NCBI RefSeq assembly: GCF_029784135.1
Contig: NC_073745.1
Span: 80,105,569 to 80,169,568 of the forward strand
Source of the DNA: Toxorhynchites rutilus septentrionalis
Lineage: Eukaryota; Arthropoda; Insecta; Diptera; Culicidae
DNA length: 64,000 nt
Reading direction: 5' to 3'
Part shown: positions 43,933 through 54,318 of the stretch, piece after piece
How positions within the stretch are numbered: the stretch's first letter is position 1
Layout: each line of letters begins with the position of its first letter
Program-made: the position numbers and the translations under genes
Notes under the pieces: generated by a model
The model's database searches: none
What the model was told of the DNA's origin: nothing
Seen by the model: the letters and a program-made list of their open reading frames with translations, nothing else

Positions 43933-44277
43933 CTAAGCTAATATAGCACGCTCTCCTCGGATACAATGGGCCAGCTGGATGTCCTTGGGCATGATGTGAC
44001 GCGTTTTGCATGGATAACACACAAATTGGTATCTTCGAATAAGCCTCCTGCAGCGTCATAACTGCGGAACTTTGGAAGCGCAAGTCGGTTTTGAAGTCCT
44101 GAGCAATTCCACGATCCAAATGCTGCAAAGGTAGCTGCGGATCACCAATTCGGTCGACTTCTGATAGCGACGAATTTCACGCAAAGTTCCCGGTCGATAG
44201 CGATGTGGCTTCTTCACCTATCCTGCTGCTGGTGCGCTTATCCGAGCTGCTTTCATGTGCCTTACCACCGAAAGACT
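43933..44277 (-). pseudogene. Histone H3 pseudogene, copy 2 (left arm of palindrome)
   Basis: On the minus strand it reads FGGKA (from STGGKA), then SAPA..VKKPH and [20 protein letters not shown] (V-A of TVALR missing). Next comes [20 protein letters not shown], then after a 13-bp loss [10 protein letters not shown] and [17 protein letters not shown], then a stop. Single-base indels shift the frame at least three times, and the first ~10 codons are not recognisable. It is a mirror of copy 3. It keeps the histone stem-loop. Confidence 0.9.
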
Positions 44278-44549
44278 AACGAGCTATCTGCGAAAGACTA
44301 ACGAGATCGAGTCCTCACGGTGCGAGAGTAAAGTAAGAAATGAACGAAAGCAAAGGAAGCGTCGTTTTATAAACCATAAAAGTATAGAATCTAAATCCCA
44401 CCCTTATTATATTCGTGAGTATACAGTAAGCTTATATAATAAAGAGGGTGGGGTTTACATTCGATACTTTTATGTTTTATAAAATGACACTTCCCTTGCT
44501 TTCGTTCATTTCTTACTCTACTCTTGCACCGTGAGGACTCGAGCTCGTT

Positions 44550-44894
44550 AGTCTTTCGGTGGTAAGGCACATGAAAGCAGCTCGGATAAGCGCACCAGCA
44601 GCAAGATAGGTGAAGAAGCCACATCGCTATCGACCGGGAACTTTGCGTGAAATTCGTCGCTATCAGAAGTCGACCGAATTGGTGATCCGCAGCTACCTTT
44701 GCAGCATTTGGATCGTGGAATTGCTCAGGACTTCAAAACCGACTTGCGCTTCCAAAGTTCCGCAGTTATGACGCTGCAGGAGGCTTATTCGAATATACCA
44801 ATTTGTGTGTTATCCATGCAAAACGCGTCACATCATGCCCAAGGACATCCAGCTGGCCCATCGTATCCGAGGAGAGCGTGCTATATTAGCTTAG
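44550..44894 (+). pseudogene. Histone H3 pseudogene, copy 3 (right arm of palindrome)
   Basis: Same order and same lesions as copy 2, on the plus strand: FGGKA near 44555, VKKPHR near 44613, [20 protein letters not shown] near 44630-44690, and [20 protein letters not shown] at 44719-44778. [17 protein letters not shown] lies at about 44831-44882, and the stop at 44892. Shared indels with copy 2 show that one was copied from the other after the gene had died. The downstream stem-loop is intact. Confidence 0.9.
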
Positions 44895-44906
44895 CATATA
44901 ATCAAC

Positions 44907-44922
44907 GGCCCTTTTCAGGGCT
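44907..44922 (+). promoter_or_regulatory. Histone 3' stem-loop, H3 copy 3
   Basis: GGCCCTTTTCAGGGCT, 13 bp after the stop, matches the conserved 6-bp stem and TTTC loop recognised by stem-loop binding protein. The closing base pair is G-T. Confidence 0.9.
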
Positions 44923-45479
44923 CCCAATTTGATGGATTAGAGTTCAGAAAAGTTTTTTACAGGCCGAACTGAAAGGAGCATTTAGCGAAAATCGTGGTTT
45001 CGATAATAATTCGTTACCGATAGGTGCCATGGATATGGATTTCTTAATGAAGAATATGAAATACATGACATGATGTAGTGAATATATCCGAAGAAATCAC
45101 TTTGGTGAAACTGCATTATAAAATTATTTGTGTACGAATGCCGCAATCGATAGTCGACTCTAATTTGCGCTGGGTAATTTCCTCGGAGGACTCAATTCCT
45201 CCTTTGAGCATTAAGAAACTCTTTCTGGTAAAACGAAGTGGTATGAATCACATTATTTGAATGATAGAATGAAGAAGTTTTCTGCCAATTTCCTTCAACC
45301 TCCAAACATATCTTTCTCCCGTTTGTCGTTTTCGCGTTCGCTAATCTTTTCTCACAACACCCATTTCTCGTTTGAGAAATTGTTGAGTAAACATTGTTTG
45401 CCAGTGCGCGTAGAGTGGGAATTCCTAAAGATTCATTGCACCTCTAATAAATTGCCGAAAGACATGGTCTTACGTTGAT

Positions 45480-46297
45480 CGCACTTGATTGAAAAAATCC
45501 AAAACGAAATGTATTTGGTCGCAGCATTATATGGGTATAAAGCAAATAATCGCTCGAAAATGACTTGATTTTAGCGATGATGTTTCACGTTTTTCATGTT
45601 AAGCATCCAATATTGGATACGAAAGTTTTCCACTGATGGGAAAAAAAATATTCAGAAGCTTTCCTATTAATTGCGATTGATTGAAAAATCACAAAACCAA
45701 ATGTATTTGGTTGCAGTGTTATATGGATAGAAAACATTAAAATAAACTCTTTCGCATGAATGTATTTTTCAATTCCCAGGGGAACTGGCAGATTATTTTT
45801 CAGCAACGAGAATTCCGCGCGTGTATATGTGTGTGTGGCGGCCGATGTTTCAAGCGGAACCGTGGCATCACTCTCCTCCTGATGGATTCCCTTCTGGCCT
45901 TAGGTACACATACAGGCTCTTGGTGACACCGTTCATTAGCGCTTTCATGATAAACGAAAATAGCTTCACAACACAGCGACAACATGCTCCAATCGCTGTT
46001 CAATCATAACTGAGGGGGTTTACGAGCAGCGCTCGCTTATATACCGATTGGTGATTTCAATAGCCTGTTTTGAAAGCAATTTTAAAACTATTGAAACAAG
46101 TTTTTGGATGAAAAAGTAACAAGTATATGACGCGTAGACCTTTTATCTTTCGAATGAAGTGTCTATCATACCATTTCGTTCAGTTGTTTAAGAGCTATTA
46201 ACGCTCAAAATCTCGGTCTCCGGCGTAACGCTTTCATTTTCGAAACTTTGGTTTTACACCCCGGTATAGAAATGAAAGACGTAGTCCTACGTCAAAA
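45480..46297 (-). mobile_element. GACGTAG-family element, copy in minus orientation
   Basis: From 46297 downward it repeats 22121 onward: TTGACGTAGGACTACGTCTT, the CCGGGGTG region, TTCGAATGAAGTGTCTATCATACC, the inverse TATA/initiator segment (46025-46060), the MKALMNGVTK-type frame region (45890-45960), then one or two tandem units (45495-45815). It is truncated relative to the 22-kb copy. Confidence 0.65.
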
Positions 46298-46299
46298 AA

Positions 46300-46905
46300 C
46301 TTACATTACTTTCTCATGCTCAAGATAAGCGCAACTGTCATCTTTAGTGGAAAAAAGTTTTGCTACTGGGAAGGGAAACCAAATCACATACAAAATTCCA
46401 AAACGACATTTACTTTCTTGGTGACTAAATAAACCGAATAAACTCTTACTGTTAATATTAACAACATCGAAAAGAGTAGCATAGCTTCATTATGACCAAG
46501 ATTGGCGCGATAATTTGCACCACGAAACAATCGCCAACCATAGCATCAAAAAATTAGACGAATGTTGCATCGTGAAAGGGCCAATGCGCACGGGAGCACA
46601 AATGGGGTTTAGTGTAGCGAAGATGCGCTAGTTTTACGTACGGATTATGAAGCACTCACGTACAAAGCTATATATCGACGGCCTGGAGCAACTAAATATA
46701 TTCACACTTATTTCCGCTTTGCGCTCTTCTCAACAGAATCCCTTTCTGTTAATATTGCCGGTCTAGATTAGCTTAGCTCTCATCCATTGCGGAGAGAGTT
46801 TTGCTATCGTCATGCGAAACCAAATCACAGACAAAATTCCAGAACATAAACATTAATGCAACGGCGTCAGTATGATGCAATTCATGTCGTTTTTGCAATA
46901 CGAAC
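46300..46905. repeat. Dispersed repeat, related to 16000-16180
   Basis: TTTCTCATGCTCAAGATAAG, GTCATCTTTAGTGGA and AATAACCTCAAAAAGAGT-like words recur in the 16-kb order. There is no gene. Confidence 0.6.
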
Positions 46906-47207
46906 TAAATTTCTAGTTACTTTCTGTGAAAAAATACTCTACAAAGAAATGTTTGAGGAGTAATTATGTTTTCCGGTGCATGAAAAGAAACGAAACGAAA
47001 GCAATGAATACTGCGACAATGGGTGATATGTTTGTACATGATGTTCTTGAATTATAAACATCGTGTTTGTTTACACATGTTTATGTTTGTGTATCATTGT
47101 TCGTGTTTGAGATAGACATTCAACACTAGCGAAAATCATGTTCGTGTTCAAACAAAAACATGGAATTTTCACATCGCGTGGACATGTGTAAGTGTTTTTC
47201 GGAACGC
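46906..47207. repeat. Partial foldback element; empty site of the SINE at 31818
   Basis: It is collinear with 31590-31817 and 32089-32170. GAAAATCATGTTCGTGTTC at 47138 is uninterrupted where its paralog carries the SINE. Confidence 0.85.
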
Positions 47208-47880
47208 TGTATCTGACCAAGCATCCTACTAGCATTATGGTGTTTGGATTGGTGGCTTCAGATGGCAAAAAGATTAACGTGGTGTTAATTCCAAAAGGTG
47301 AAAAGGTAAACACGGAGGTCTACATCGGTATTTTAAGTAAGTATATTCTTCCGTGGATCAAAAAGCAGTACGGCTCGAATCCAAATGTTGAATTTCAACA
47401 AAATGGGGCTTCGTGCCACACCTTGAGCGGCACTCAGAAGTAGTTGCAGGTACATCTGCCATTCTGGGCGAAGGATATGTGGCCTCCATTCATTCCCGAT
47501 GCTAACACTAGATTTACGGACCGAGCCAAAATATTTCGAAAACAGAGTTCACATATAAAAAATGTTTTCCATATACTTTTATGATAATGAACATTTAATT
47601 TGAATTGATTTGCAAAAACTTCAATTTTCTTGTGTGAGCCATGTTGGCTCACTTCAGTAAAAATAGGTATATAATCCACATCCGTAAATCTAGTGTTAAT
47701 CCTCGGTTTGGCGCGTCATGAACGCTTGTTTTAAACGTCGTCCAAGTACAGCAAGCATCAGACAGATTGTACCCGGAGAGAAATGGATCCAGGATATTAG
47801 GACCTGCCGTGCGTTCCGAAAACGTGCGGAGGCTGTAATTGCAGCAAGTGGAAACTCGATCGATGATTAACATAATTTAA
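47208..47880 (+). pseudogene. Tc1/mariner transposase C-terminal half, interrupted by a MITE
   Basis: The plus strand reads LTKHPTSIMVFGLVASDGKK, then YIGILSKYILPWIKKQYGSN and VEFQQNGASCHT, where the second catalytic D of QQDGAPxHT is N. WAKDMWPPFIPDA follows, then (after the MITE) NPRFG. FKRRPSTASIRQIVPGEKW and RKRAEAVIAASGNSIDD lead to a stop at about 47868. The last catalytic residue region is also degraded. The N-terminal half is missing. It is dead by mutation and by insertion. Confidence 0.82.
47505..47696. mobile_element. 192-bp TA-flanked MITE
   Basis: The ends ACACTAGATTTACGGA and TCCGTAAATCTAGTGT are perfect inverse copies. TA flanks both sides (47503-47504 and 47697-47698). Removing it restores the collinear transposase codons ..PDA-NPRFG.., so the borders are exact. 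Confidence 0.92.
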
Positions 47881-48112
47881 GACTCTCAGAAAAATCACCC
47901 CTTTGAATTAATTTAAAAAATTGAATTTTGACGTTGCTTAATGGTGCAAACATTATCACGCATACTGGTACTGTTTAATTAGTTTTGCTATTGACGGTCT
48001 TTTTCTAACTCTCAACAGTAAAATATGAAATTAAAATTTTACTTAATAAACAATTCAACGGTACAATTTAAAAACCTACGTAACCTGGAATGCTTCTAGC
48101 TGTATATTAAGG

Positions 48113-48862
48113 TTTTTTAAAACGAACTTGATTAAAAATGTTGATTCCCACGAAAAACTAGCCTATGGAAAATATCAGCTCAATCGGACTTCATTTACTA
48201 GTGTCGCACAGCGGTAAATGTTCGAGTTTTTTGAAAACCAAAAAATGTTATCCCGAAAAAAAAATTTCTCAAAAATTGTCGTTTTTGTCTGAAAAGTCGA
48301 TTTTTGACGAAATTTTTTTTCGAGATAACAGTAAATCTCGACGTTTCATGCGATTTAAGGCTTTTGGTATCTATTTTTTTTCGAAAACCCCGATTTCCTT
48401 TACTCCCCCCTTGGGTGATTTTTCGATTTTCAGAAGACTAAAATTTTGAAATCTGCGACAATAGTAAATGAAGTCCGCATGAGCTAATATTTTGCAGAGA
48501 GTATTTTATCGTGCAAATCCACATTTCGTAGGGAGTCCCGGCTGAAAAATCGATATGACGATTTCCATTGGCACCCGTTTTGCCTCGTATTCCGAAAAAA
48601 AACCCAGTGTCGCTTTTTGACAAAAAAAAATTTTCGAAATGATATCAAATCTCGACGTTTCATGCAATTTGAAGACATTTGCATCTAATTTTTTTTCGAA
48701 AACCTCGATTTCTTTTACTTCTTTGGGTGATTTTTCGGTTTTCAAAAAACTCAAACTTTGACCGCTGTGCGACACTAGTAATTGAAGTCCGATTAAGATG
48801 ATAGTTTTTCGTGGTAATCAACATTTTTAATCAAGTTCGCTTTGAAAATTCGAAATGGTAAT
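48113..48862. mobile_element. Foldback element with ~125-bp terminal inverted repeats
   Basis: 48113-48235 and 48735-48862 are inverse copies (GAACTTGATTAAAAATGTTG at the outside, AGTGTCGCACAGCGGT inside). The interior contains inverted and direct copies of TCTCGACGTTTCATGC and 'TTTTTTTTCGAAAACC.CGATTTC'. There is no coding frame. TA or other duplication was not resolved. Confidence 0.78.
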
Positions 48863-49027
48863 TTTCATTGTTCATCTATCATTCGTTCGTTCTTCTCCCA
48901 ATTGTAAACCACTGATTATGAACTGTGTTATGGTCAGCATACTTTCGACAAATCGCATGTTATGATTAGTTAAAAAAGGATAAGGAACGAGGAATATGAA
49001 AATCAACAAATGAGCTTGGATTCGTCG

Positions 49028-49284
49028 AATTACAAATTTTCATAGACGAAGACGATGGCTGAACTCAACAACAACTCACAGAATATTTGAATGCTCCCAA
49101 ATCACCCGTTGTCAGACGTTTAAAAGCCATGGGAGAGATCCAGAAGATTGGAAGGTGGATTCCGCATGGTTTGACCGACGGACAATAAGTAAACAGGGAA
49201 AGCGAAATTTTGCTTGCCCGGCACGAAAGAAAGTCATTCCACCATCGGATTGTGACCGAGGGTGAAAAGCGGATACATTTAAAG
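49028..49284 (+). pseudogene. Mariner (mauritiana-like) transposase, 5' part, split by a hAT element
   Basis: It reads LQIFIDEDDG, TQQQLTEYLNAPKSPVVRRL, KAMGEIQKIGRWIPHGLTDG, then ESEILLARHERKSFHHRIVT with EGEKRIHLK at the insertion point. The first catalytic D of TGDEKWI is changed. The codons continue in frame on the other side of the hAT element (NPKHKRSS at 54697). Stops at about 49055 and 49186 show it was already decayed. Confidence 0.85.
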
Positions 49285-49455
49285 CAAGGGTTCTCAAACT
49301 CTTCTGGGCAAAAGACCCCTTTTCCAGAATTAAGTCATACCTTAGACCCCCATTTCTTTGAGAGTCCTCTTTATCTTTAGTTTTTTTTCTTACTGAATAA
49401 TTATCAATTTGAAAACATTGCAGTTGGTTAAATGAATAAACTTGACATTATTTTT

Positions 49456-49600
49456 TCACGGAGGCGATCTGGCCTAGTGGTGCGCACCTTTCACGAGTTC
49501 AATTCACACACCCGACAAACTTCAAAAAAATGGAAGTAATGTTAAAACGGGCCAAAAGTGTTGAAAGTCACTATAATACAGAAAACAAATATCCTCATCA
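49456..49600 (+). mobile_element. tRNA-derived SINE (GGAGGCGATCTG family), copy 2
   Basis: It matches copy 1 at 27818: GGAGGCGATCTGGCCTAGTG, GAGTTCAATTC, CCGACAAACTTC and AAAAGTGTTGAAAGTCACTA. The B box is intact; the anticodon-arm region is shortened. No clear target duplication was found. Confidence 0.75.
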
Positions 49601-50418
49601 CATTCAACAAAATATATAGAGATAAAATTTAGTAAATATCATGTGTAATAAATAATTATGAATACAAATTACTCACAAACAATGAAATCATTTAAATCTC
49701 AAAGCAATCTATCCATAACTACCAAAATATCAAAATACGATTCAATATTGGTTAGTTAAAGCCTTAAACGCGGAGATTTTCGTTGATTTTAAAATGGTTC
49801 CTTCGGTTTCGCGTTGTTTGTAATCATAATGATGCCTTTTTCGACAAAGTATGATGATGGAAAAACGATGTTTTTCAGCAATGTCTCACATCGCCGGATA
49901 CTGTTTTTCAATGTTTCGTTATAACTAGAACATATGACAACCTTGATTGTACTGCTGTCTCATCTGCGTTGATGATAATCAACTTTTCTGGCATTATCAC
50001 ATTGGCTCATTCCAAGGAAGAAAAATCCTTGTGTGATGCATCGAAGCGAGTGACATATGATAATATATATGGAAGTGAGTGACATATGATAATATAAAAT
50101 GGTCTTGAAGATTTTGTGATAATTTTGACAAATGCGAAAACTGTGAATATTCTATTCTGCTTAAATTTGGTTTTGAAAGTTTTGTCAGAAGGGCCTATAT
50201 TATTGACATTGTTTCAATCAAATTGAAATAGTCTCCCTGCAGCTGAAACACAAATTAAAAAAAGCTGAAAATCTTGCTATGCAAGAGACTCTTGGTGGTC
50301 AACGAACTCCAGCATGTAGAAGTAACCGAGTAAATATTTTTTCGTTTTTCTCTTATAGCTTAGCAAATAATCGAGTGTTCAAAGGATTGCTTCGAAGGTT
50401 TTTGATAGCACTCATAAC

Positions 50419-50886
50419 CAGTGTTGCCACACGTACAGATTGATCTGGAAAGGTACAGATTTTTTGGTTGTTTTTGGTACAGATTTTTTGGTTGTTTTTG
50501 GTACAGATTCTGTACGGTACAGACTACACATTTTCGTCAAAAAGTACAGATTGAACAGATTTTTCCGCGTGTGAAATTTATCTCTTTTTTGTGCAGTATT
50601 ATTACTTGAAACCACTCATTACATTCACCTGAGAATATATTTTATTACTGGCAAATAAATTCATAATAATACGTGAGTATTTGTAGTAAGTAAATGTAGG
50701 CATATAGTTAGTAAGTAAATATAATATTTTGTAGTAAATAAATGAGTATTTTTTCATGCTTCATGATTTTTCTCTACAATAAATATTATCGTTGGTACAG
50801 ATTTTTGGTACAGATTTTTTGAAGAAAAAGTACAGATGAGGTGGATTTTTTCCCCTTCTGGTACAGATAAAAATGTGGCAACATTG
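50419..50886. mobile_element. 468-bp hAT MITE with TACAGATT repeats
   Basis: The duplication CTCATAAC lies at 50411-50418 and 50887-50894. The inverted ends are CAGTGTTGCCACACGTACAG and CAATGTTGCCACATTTTTAT. 'GGTACAGATTTTTTGGTTGT' is tandem near the left end, and TACAGAT words are frequent at both ends. The 8-bp duplication and the CAGTGTTGCC end place it with hAT elements. Confidence 0.88.
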
Positions 50887-50916
50887 CTCATAACATTAAG
50901 TAAAGACTGATGCGAT

Positions 50917-51330
50917 CTAGGGCTCAGATTTTTTGCTACTAAATGCTGTCTGTGAATCACGCAGTGAACGGCCAAGTACCTTACGCAGTTGTAACTTTGA
51001 GTTAGCTGTAAAACCACGATGACGACCAACCATTGATGATGCACCATCAGTCTCAATGTCCTTCCATGGAATAGCCTTCTCGGTAAAAAAAACCGACCTT
51101 TGGTAACAGTCTTCATATATGTGGCAAAAATCATTTCTTGGCACATATTTTCTTTAATAGATCGACAACAGAGCTTCATTGCTGTGTAATGTAGACTCGT
51201 CCAGCTGGAGAGAAAATCTGTTGGTCTAAAATAAATTGAATAACATTTTCCCTCTTCACTACCCATCTCAAGTTTCCTGAAATAATTAAAACAAATCATC
51301 GTGTGCACACTCATCGTCTTGTTGAGTTTT
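50917..51330 (-). pseudogene. hAT transposase fragment (ZBED5/SCAND3-like type)
   Basis: On the minus strand, in three interleaved frames, it reads NRFSLQLDESTLHSNEALLS, then KAIPWKDIETDGASSMVGRH RGFTA, then VHCVIHRQHLVAKNLSPR. These are the DDE-domain words of the hAT lineage that gave rise to ZBED5-type genes. The acidic D of LDEST and the D of TDGASSM are present. Frameshifts occur near 51170, 51020 and 50975, and the C-terminal domain is lost here. It probably belongs to the surrounding 5.4-kb element. Confidence 0.8.
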
Positions 51331-51376
51331 TAAAATGAACAGCAATAATATTTTCTACTAAGATATGAGTCATTCT

Positions 51377-52205
51377 CAGTGTTGCCACATATATAGAATA
51401 TTCTGTTATTTACAGATTTTTCGCCAAATTTCAGATACAGAATACACAGAATTACAGATTTTCTGCAAAGATACAGAATTTAAAGATATTTTTTCAAATT
51501 CAAATTAAAATGTGAAAGTAATCACAGTTCATTTTCTCTGTCTACCTTCTGACTAATAAACTTTGTTTTTTTTTATCGTTGAGTCATGAAGCTATGTACC
51601 TTCATTTATAAAAATGCTGAAACATATGGAATGTCACCTCACTTCTCCATTCCTGCTAAGGATGTTTTAGGACACTTTTTGATAATCCCACATTCATCAG
51701 CGTGTGTTGAGTGAATATTCTCGCTTCACAATGCCGACGAAACAAAGTTCTGAAATTGGTTGGCTTCCACAATGATGGACTCTATCTTCTTCTTCTTCTT
51801 AAATGGCACTAACGTTCCTAGTGGAACTTCGCCGTCTCAACGTAGTCTTATTTGCGTCATTTTTACTAGTATTTAGTTGAGATTTCTATGCCGGATAACA
51901 CGCCTTGAATGTATTCTGAGTGGCAAGCTCTAGAATACGCGTGACCACAGTGCAAGACAGAGGAAATTTCTTTGACGAAAAATTCCCCTGTTCAGAACGG
52001 GAATCGAACCCGAACCCCCGGCATGTTAGGTGTGGCGCTAACCACTCGGCCACGGGAGCACAATGATGGACTCTATATTGAAAGCAAAGAACTATGTATC
52101 GATTCAAGGAAGAGCGTCAAGGATGAAATTGACAGAAAATTAAAAAAAAAGCAAAGTTCAACAAAACCATGTATAAACATCATACAATTTATTATGAGAA
52201 AACTT
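51377..52205 (+). pseudogene. hAT relic with transposase C-terminus, split by a SINE
   Basis: It starts CAGTGTTGCCACATATATAG with TACAGATTT words. After about 200 bp the plus strand reads IPHSSACVE and IFSLHNADE (with a stop between), the hAT dimerisation domain, then DSILKAKNYVSI after the SINE. The same arrangement without the SINE is at 62997-63975. It is inactive. Confidence 0.75.
51786..52058 (-). mobile_element. Feilai-like tRNA-derived SINE, copy 2
   Basis: It is on the minus strand: tRNA-like head near 52058 (CCGAGTGGTTAGCGCCA, then GGGTTCGATTCCCG), the same body as copy 1, and a tail of (AAG)n. The target duplication CACAATGATGGACTCTAT lies at 51768-51785 and 52059-52076. It inserted in a hAT relic. 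Confidence 0.92.
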
Positions 52206-53224
52206 TTTTTTGACGTAGAACTACGTCTTTCAGGAAGGGTGCCAAATCAGAGAAAATGTCACATTTTTATGAAATAAAGTTAACGTTAATAACTATTTTC
52301 ACAGCGAACGGATTCTGATGATTTGCATACCATTTGAATTGGAAATTCTCCAAGATTTATTCGATATGCTATACATTACAATTCCCTAATCCCTAAACGT
52401 TTTAAATGATTGAAAACTGAAAGCATTCCCATTTTCCCATACATTTGTTCTGCCGATTTGTGTGCTTCCCGTACCCGTACCGTCAATAACATTCGTTTTT
52501 GCCCGTTTCCAACTTATTTGGAATAAATAAGCCATCCACGATTTGAACCCACCACCACTTCTCGTTTGGTGGTCATCGGAGCAACATCGAGCGAAAATAG
52601 ATTCTTTACCTGCCGGGAAAGATAAGGGAAAGAGGAGTATGGAGTAGAGTTTGATTCCACTGATGGAATGGAATGAAACCACAGTGGCGAGCGTGGAGTA
52701 AGTAAGTGAAACACAACGAGCGGATGTCATTCATACCTAATGTTGATTTCATACATATAGACACACACAGCTCGATGCAAGAAAGTAAGATATTGCGAAA
52801 CGGCAATGCAATTTCATCCGCATTCACTACACACCCTTGAAGAAGAGGAAGCCCTCCGTATCAAAGTGTGATTTGACAAAGAAGGTGTCAGCAGCATACG
52901 AATTTTTTTGTGCTAGTGCGGATATGGAAGAATATCCAGAATTTTGGAATACGGAAATACACTGCATTTTTTGACGTAGGACTACGTCTAACCGGAAGAT
53001 ATAGGGGGTGAAATGGAAATCTAGGCACTGAACAAGTAGGAAAAAATGCAAGATTTGGAACGCTTATAACTCGAGCATTTCTCAATAGATCGCAAAGGTT
53101 TTTGCATCAATTGATAGGAAATATATCTACGCATCTATCATAACGAATAACATTTCATTTTTCTTGAGATAAATAATTGAATAATTGTGAAATATCAAGC
53201 ATTGTCCTAATGCACTATGTGCCC

Positions 53225-53490
53225 ATTTTTGATTGGTCCATTTTGTACTCCTCAAATCGTACCGACCAAAACGGGCAACCAGAGCAGCAGCGAAATAGAA
53301 TGAAGCACGATTGGAAAGGAAAAAGAAAAAAATGAGGGAAACATTGGTCGCAGTCTCACACATGCGTAATTCTCGAGCCAGCCAGTCAGCTTAAAAATCC
53401 CCGCTCCGCTGCCGTAAGGATCATTCTCATCCAAACCGTACACCACATCGGTTCGCATCACAACACATCAACAAACCAACCCAAGCAGCC
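53225..53490 (+). promoter_or_regulatory. Histone H2A upstream region
   Basis: The 5' flank of the H2A pseudogene includes GATTGGTCC (an inverted CCAAT box) at 53230, an AT-rich CTTAAAAATCC (possible TATA equivalent) near 53391, and an initiator-like ATCATTCTCATCC near 53420. A leader of about 70 bp follows before ATG. This order fits a replication-dependent histone promoter. It is inferred from position only. Confidence 0.4.
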
Positions 53491-53745
53491 ATGCCTGGAC
53501 ATGGTAAAGGAGGAAAAGTGAAGGGAAAGGCAAAATCCCGCTCGAACCGTGTTGATCTGGAGTTCCCCGCAAGGGTAGCTAGGCCGAGCGCGTTACTACC
53601 AGTGTACCAGTCCACCTAGCCGGCGTTATATAGCTTCGGCTGCCGAAGTGATCGAGTTAGCTGGCAAAGCTGCTCGCGACGATAAGAAAACCCGCATTCG
53701 GAACAGAACACATTCGGTTCAGTGGACATCAAGACAACAGGCAGT
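53491..53745 (+). pseudogene. Histone H2A pseudogene
   Basis: The ATG at 53491 starts MPGHGKGGKVKGKAKSRSNR, against the H2A start (M)SGRGKGGKVKGKAKSRSNRA, then LEFPAR (LQFPVGR). A deletion removes the L1 to alpha-2 region. PVY follows, and in another frame AAEVIELAGKAARDDKKTRI matches the alpha-3 segment [20 protein letters not shown]. The docking and C-terminal region is not readable. Frameshifts and a stop near 53615 abolish function. It retains the 5' flank and a stem-loop 3' of it, so it was copied as a gene and not as a polyadenylated cDNA. Confidence 0.85.
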
Positions 53746-53933
53746 TGCAGCGAGTGGCGAGTGGCAAACGCAATCGCAAAACGGCATCAGGTAGCAAAAG
53801 AAAAAAGTTTGTTCTTTATACAAACTGCTTTGGCGGCAAATCCAGAACAAGGCGGCATCGAGGGCGTTCGAAATGGTTTTTTTTAAAACCACGAGTACTA
53901 AGTTTTCTAAATTGGAACCATTCCATAAAACAC

Positions 53934-53950
53934 GGCGCTTATCAGGGCCA
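53934..53950 (+). promoter_or_regulatory. Histone 3' stem-loop of the H2A pseudogene
   Basis: GGCGCTTATCAGGGCC resembles the consensus GGCNCTTTTCAGNGCC with one loop change and one stem mismatch. It is about 190 bp past the last recognisable H2A codons, so some DNA was inserted between. Confidence 0.6.
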
Positions 53951-54165
53951 TTAAACCTTTCAAAAAAGAGTTTACGGAATACAGTTCAATGCATTCTAAA
54001 ATAATATCCAAAATAATAATAAAACACAAATTGATTTTTTTATAATTTGTTTGCCAGGATATGATGAGTATGTGAATTTGGCAGTTGTTCTGAGCTTATT
54101 GATGGTTGGGGACTTTCCCGATTATCCAATTTTCACCAATTCTTAATTTGCTTCTAGATTGAAAG

Positions 54166-54318
54166 TACAGTAATTTATATTTAGCTCGACATTGAACTAA
54201 TTGGATGGATCTGTAATGCGACATTTTTGTAAACATAGAGTTCGGGGTCCGAATTATGACCCCACATTGAAAGTCGACACTGTACCACTGTCATCGGAAA
54301 TGTTCAATTACAGGTTTA
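54166..54318. mobile_element. MITE, TACAGTAA..TTCGGGG family, member 1
   Basis: TACAGTAATTTATATTTAGC at the left, then AATTGGATGGATCTGTAATG, GAGTTCGGGGTCCGAATTAT, ACTGTACCACTGTCA and CAATTACAGG. The same order occurs at 59686-59880 and, inverted inside, at 60566-60810. Confidence 0.7.

Larger units (their letters stand above)
43707..45113. repeat. Large palindrome, arms of about 0.7 kb, each with an H3 pseudogene
   Basis: Left arm about 43707-44418 and right arm about 44432-45113 are inverse copies with few differences, centred near 44425. CAGTTTCA.CAAA.TGATTTCTTC marks the outer ends (43707 and inverse at 45113). TTTTATAAA.CATAAAAGTAT marks the inner ends. The left arm has an extra 22-bp duplication containing CGAAAGACTAACGAG. 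Near identity of the arms suggests a recent inverted duplication or ongoing gene conversion. Confidence 0.85.
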
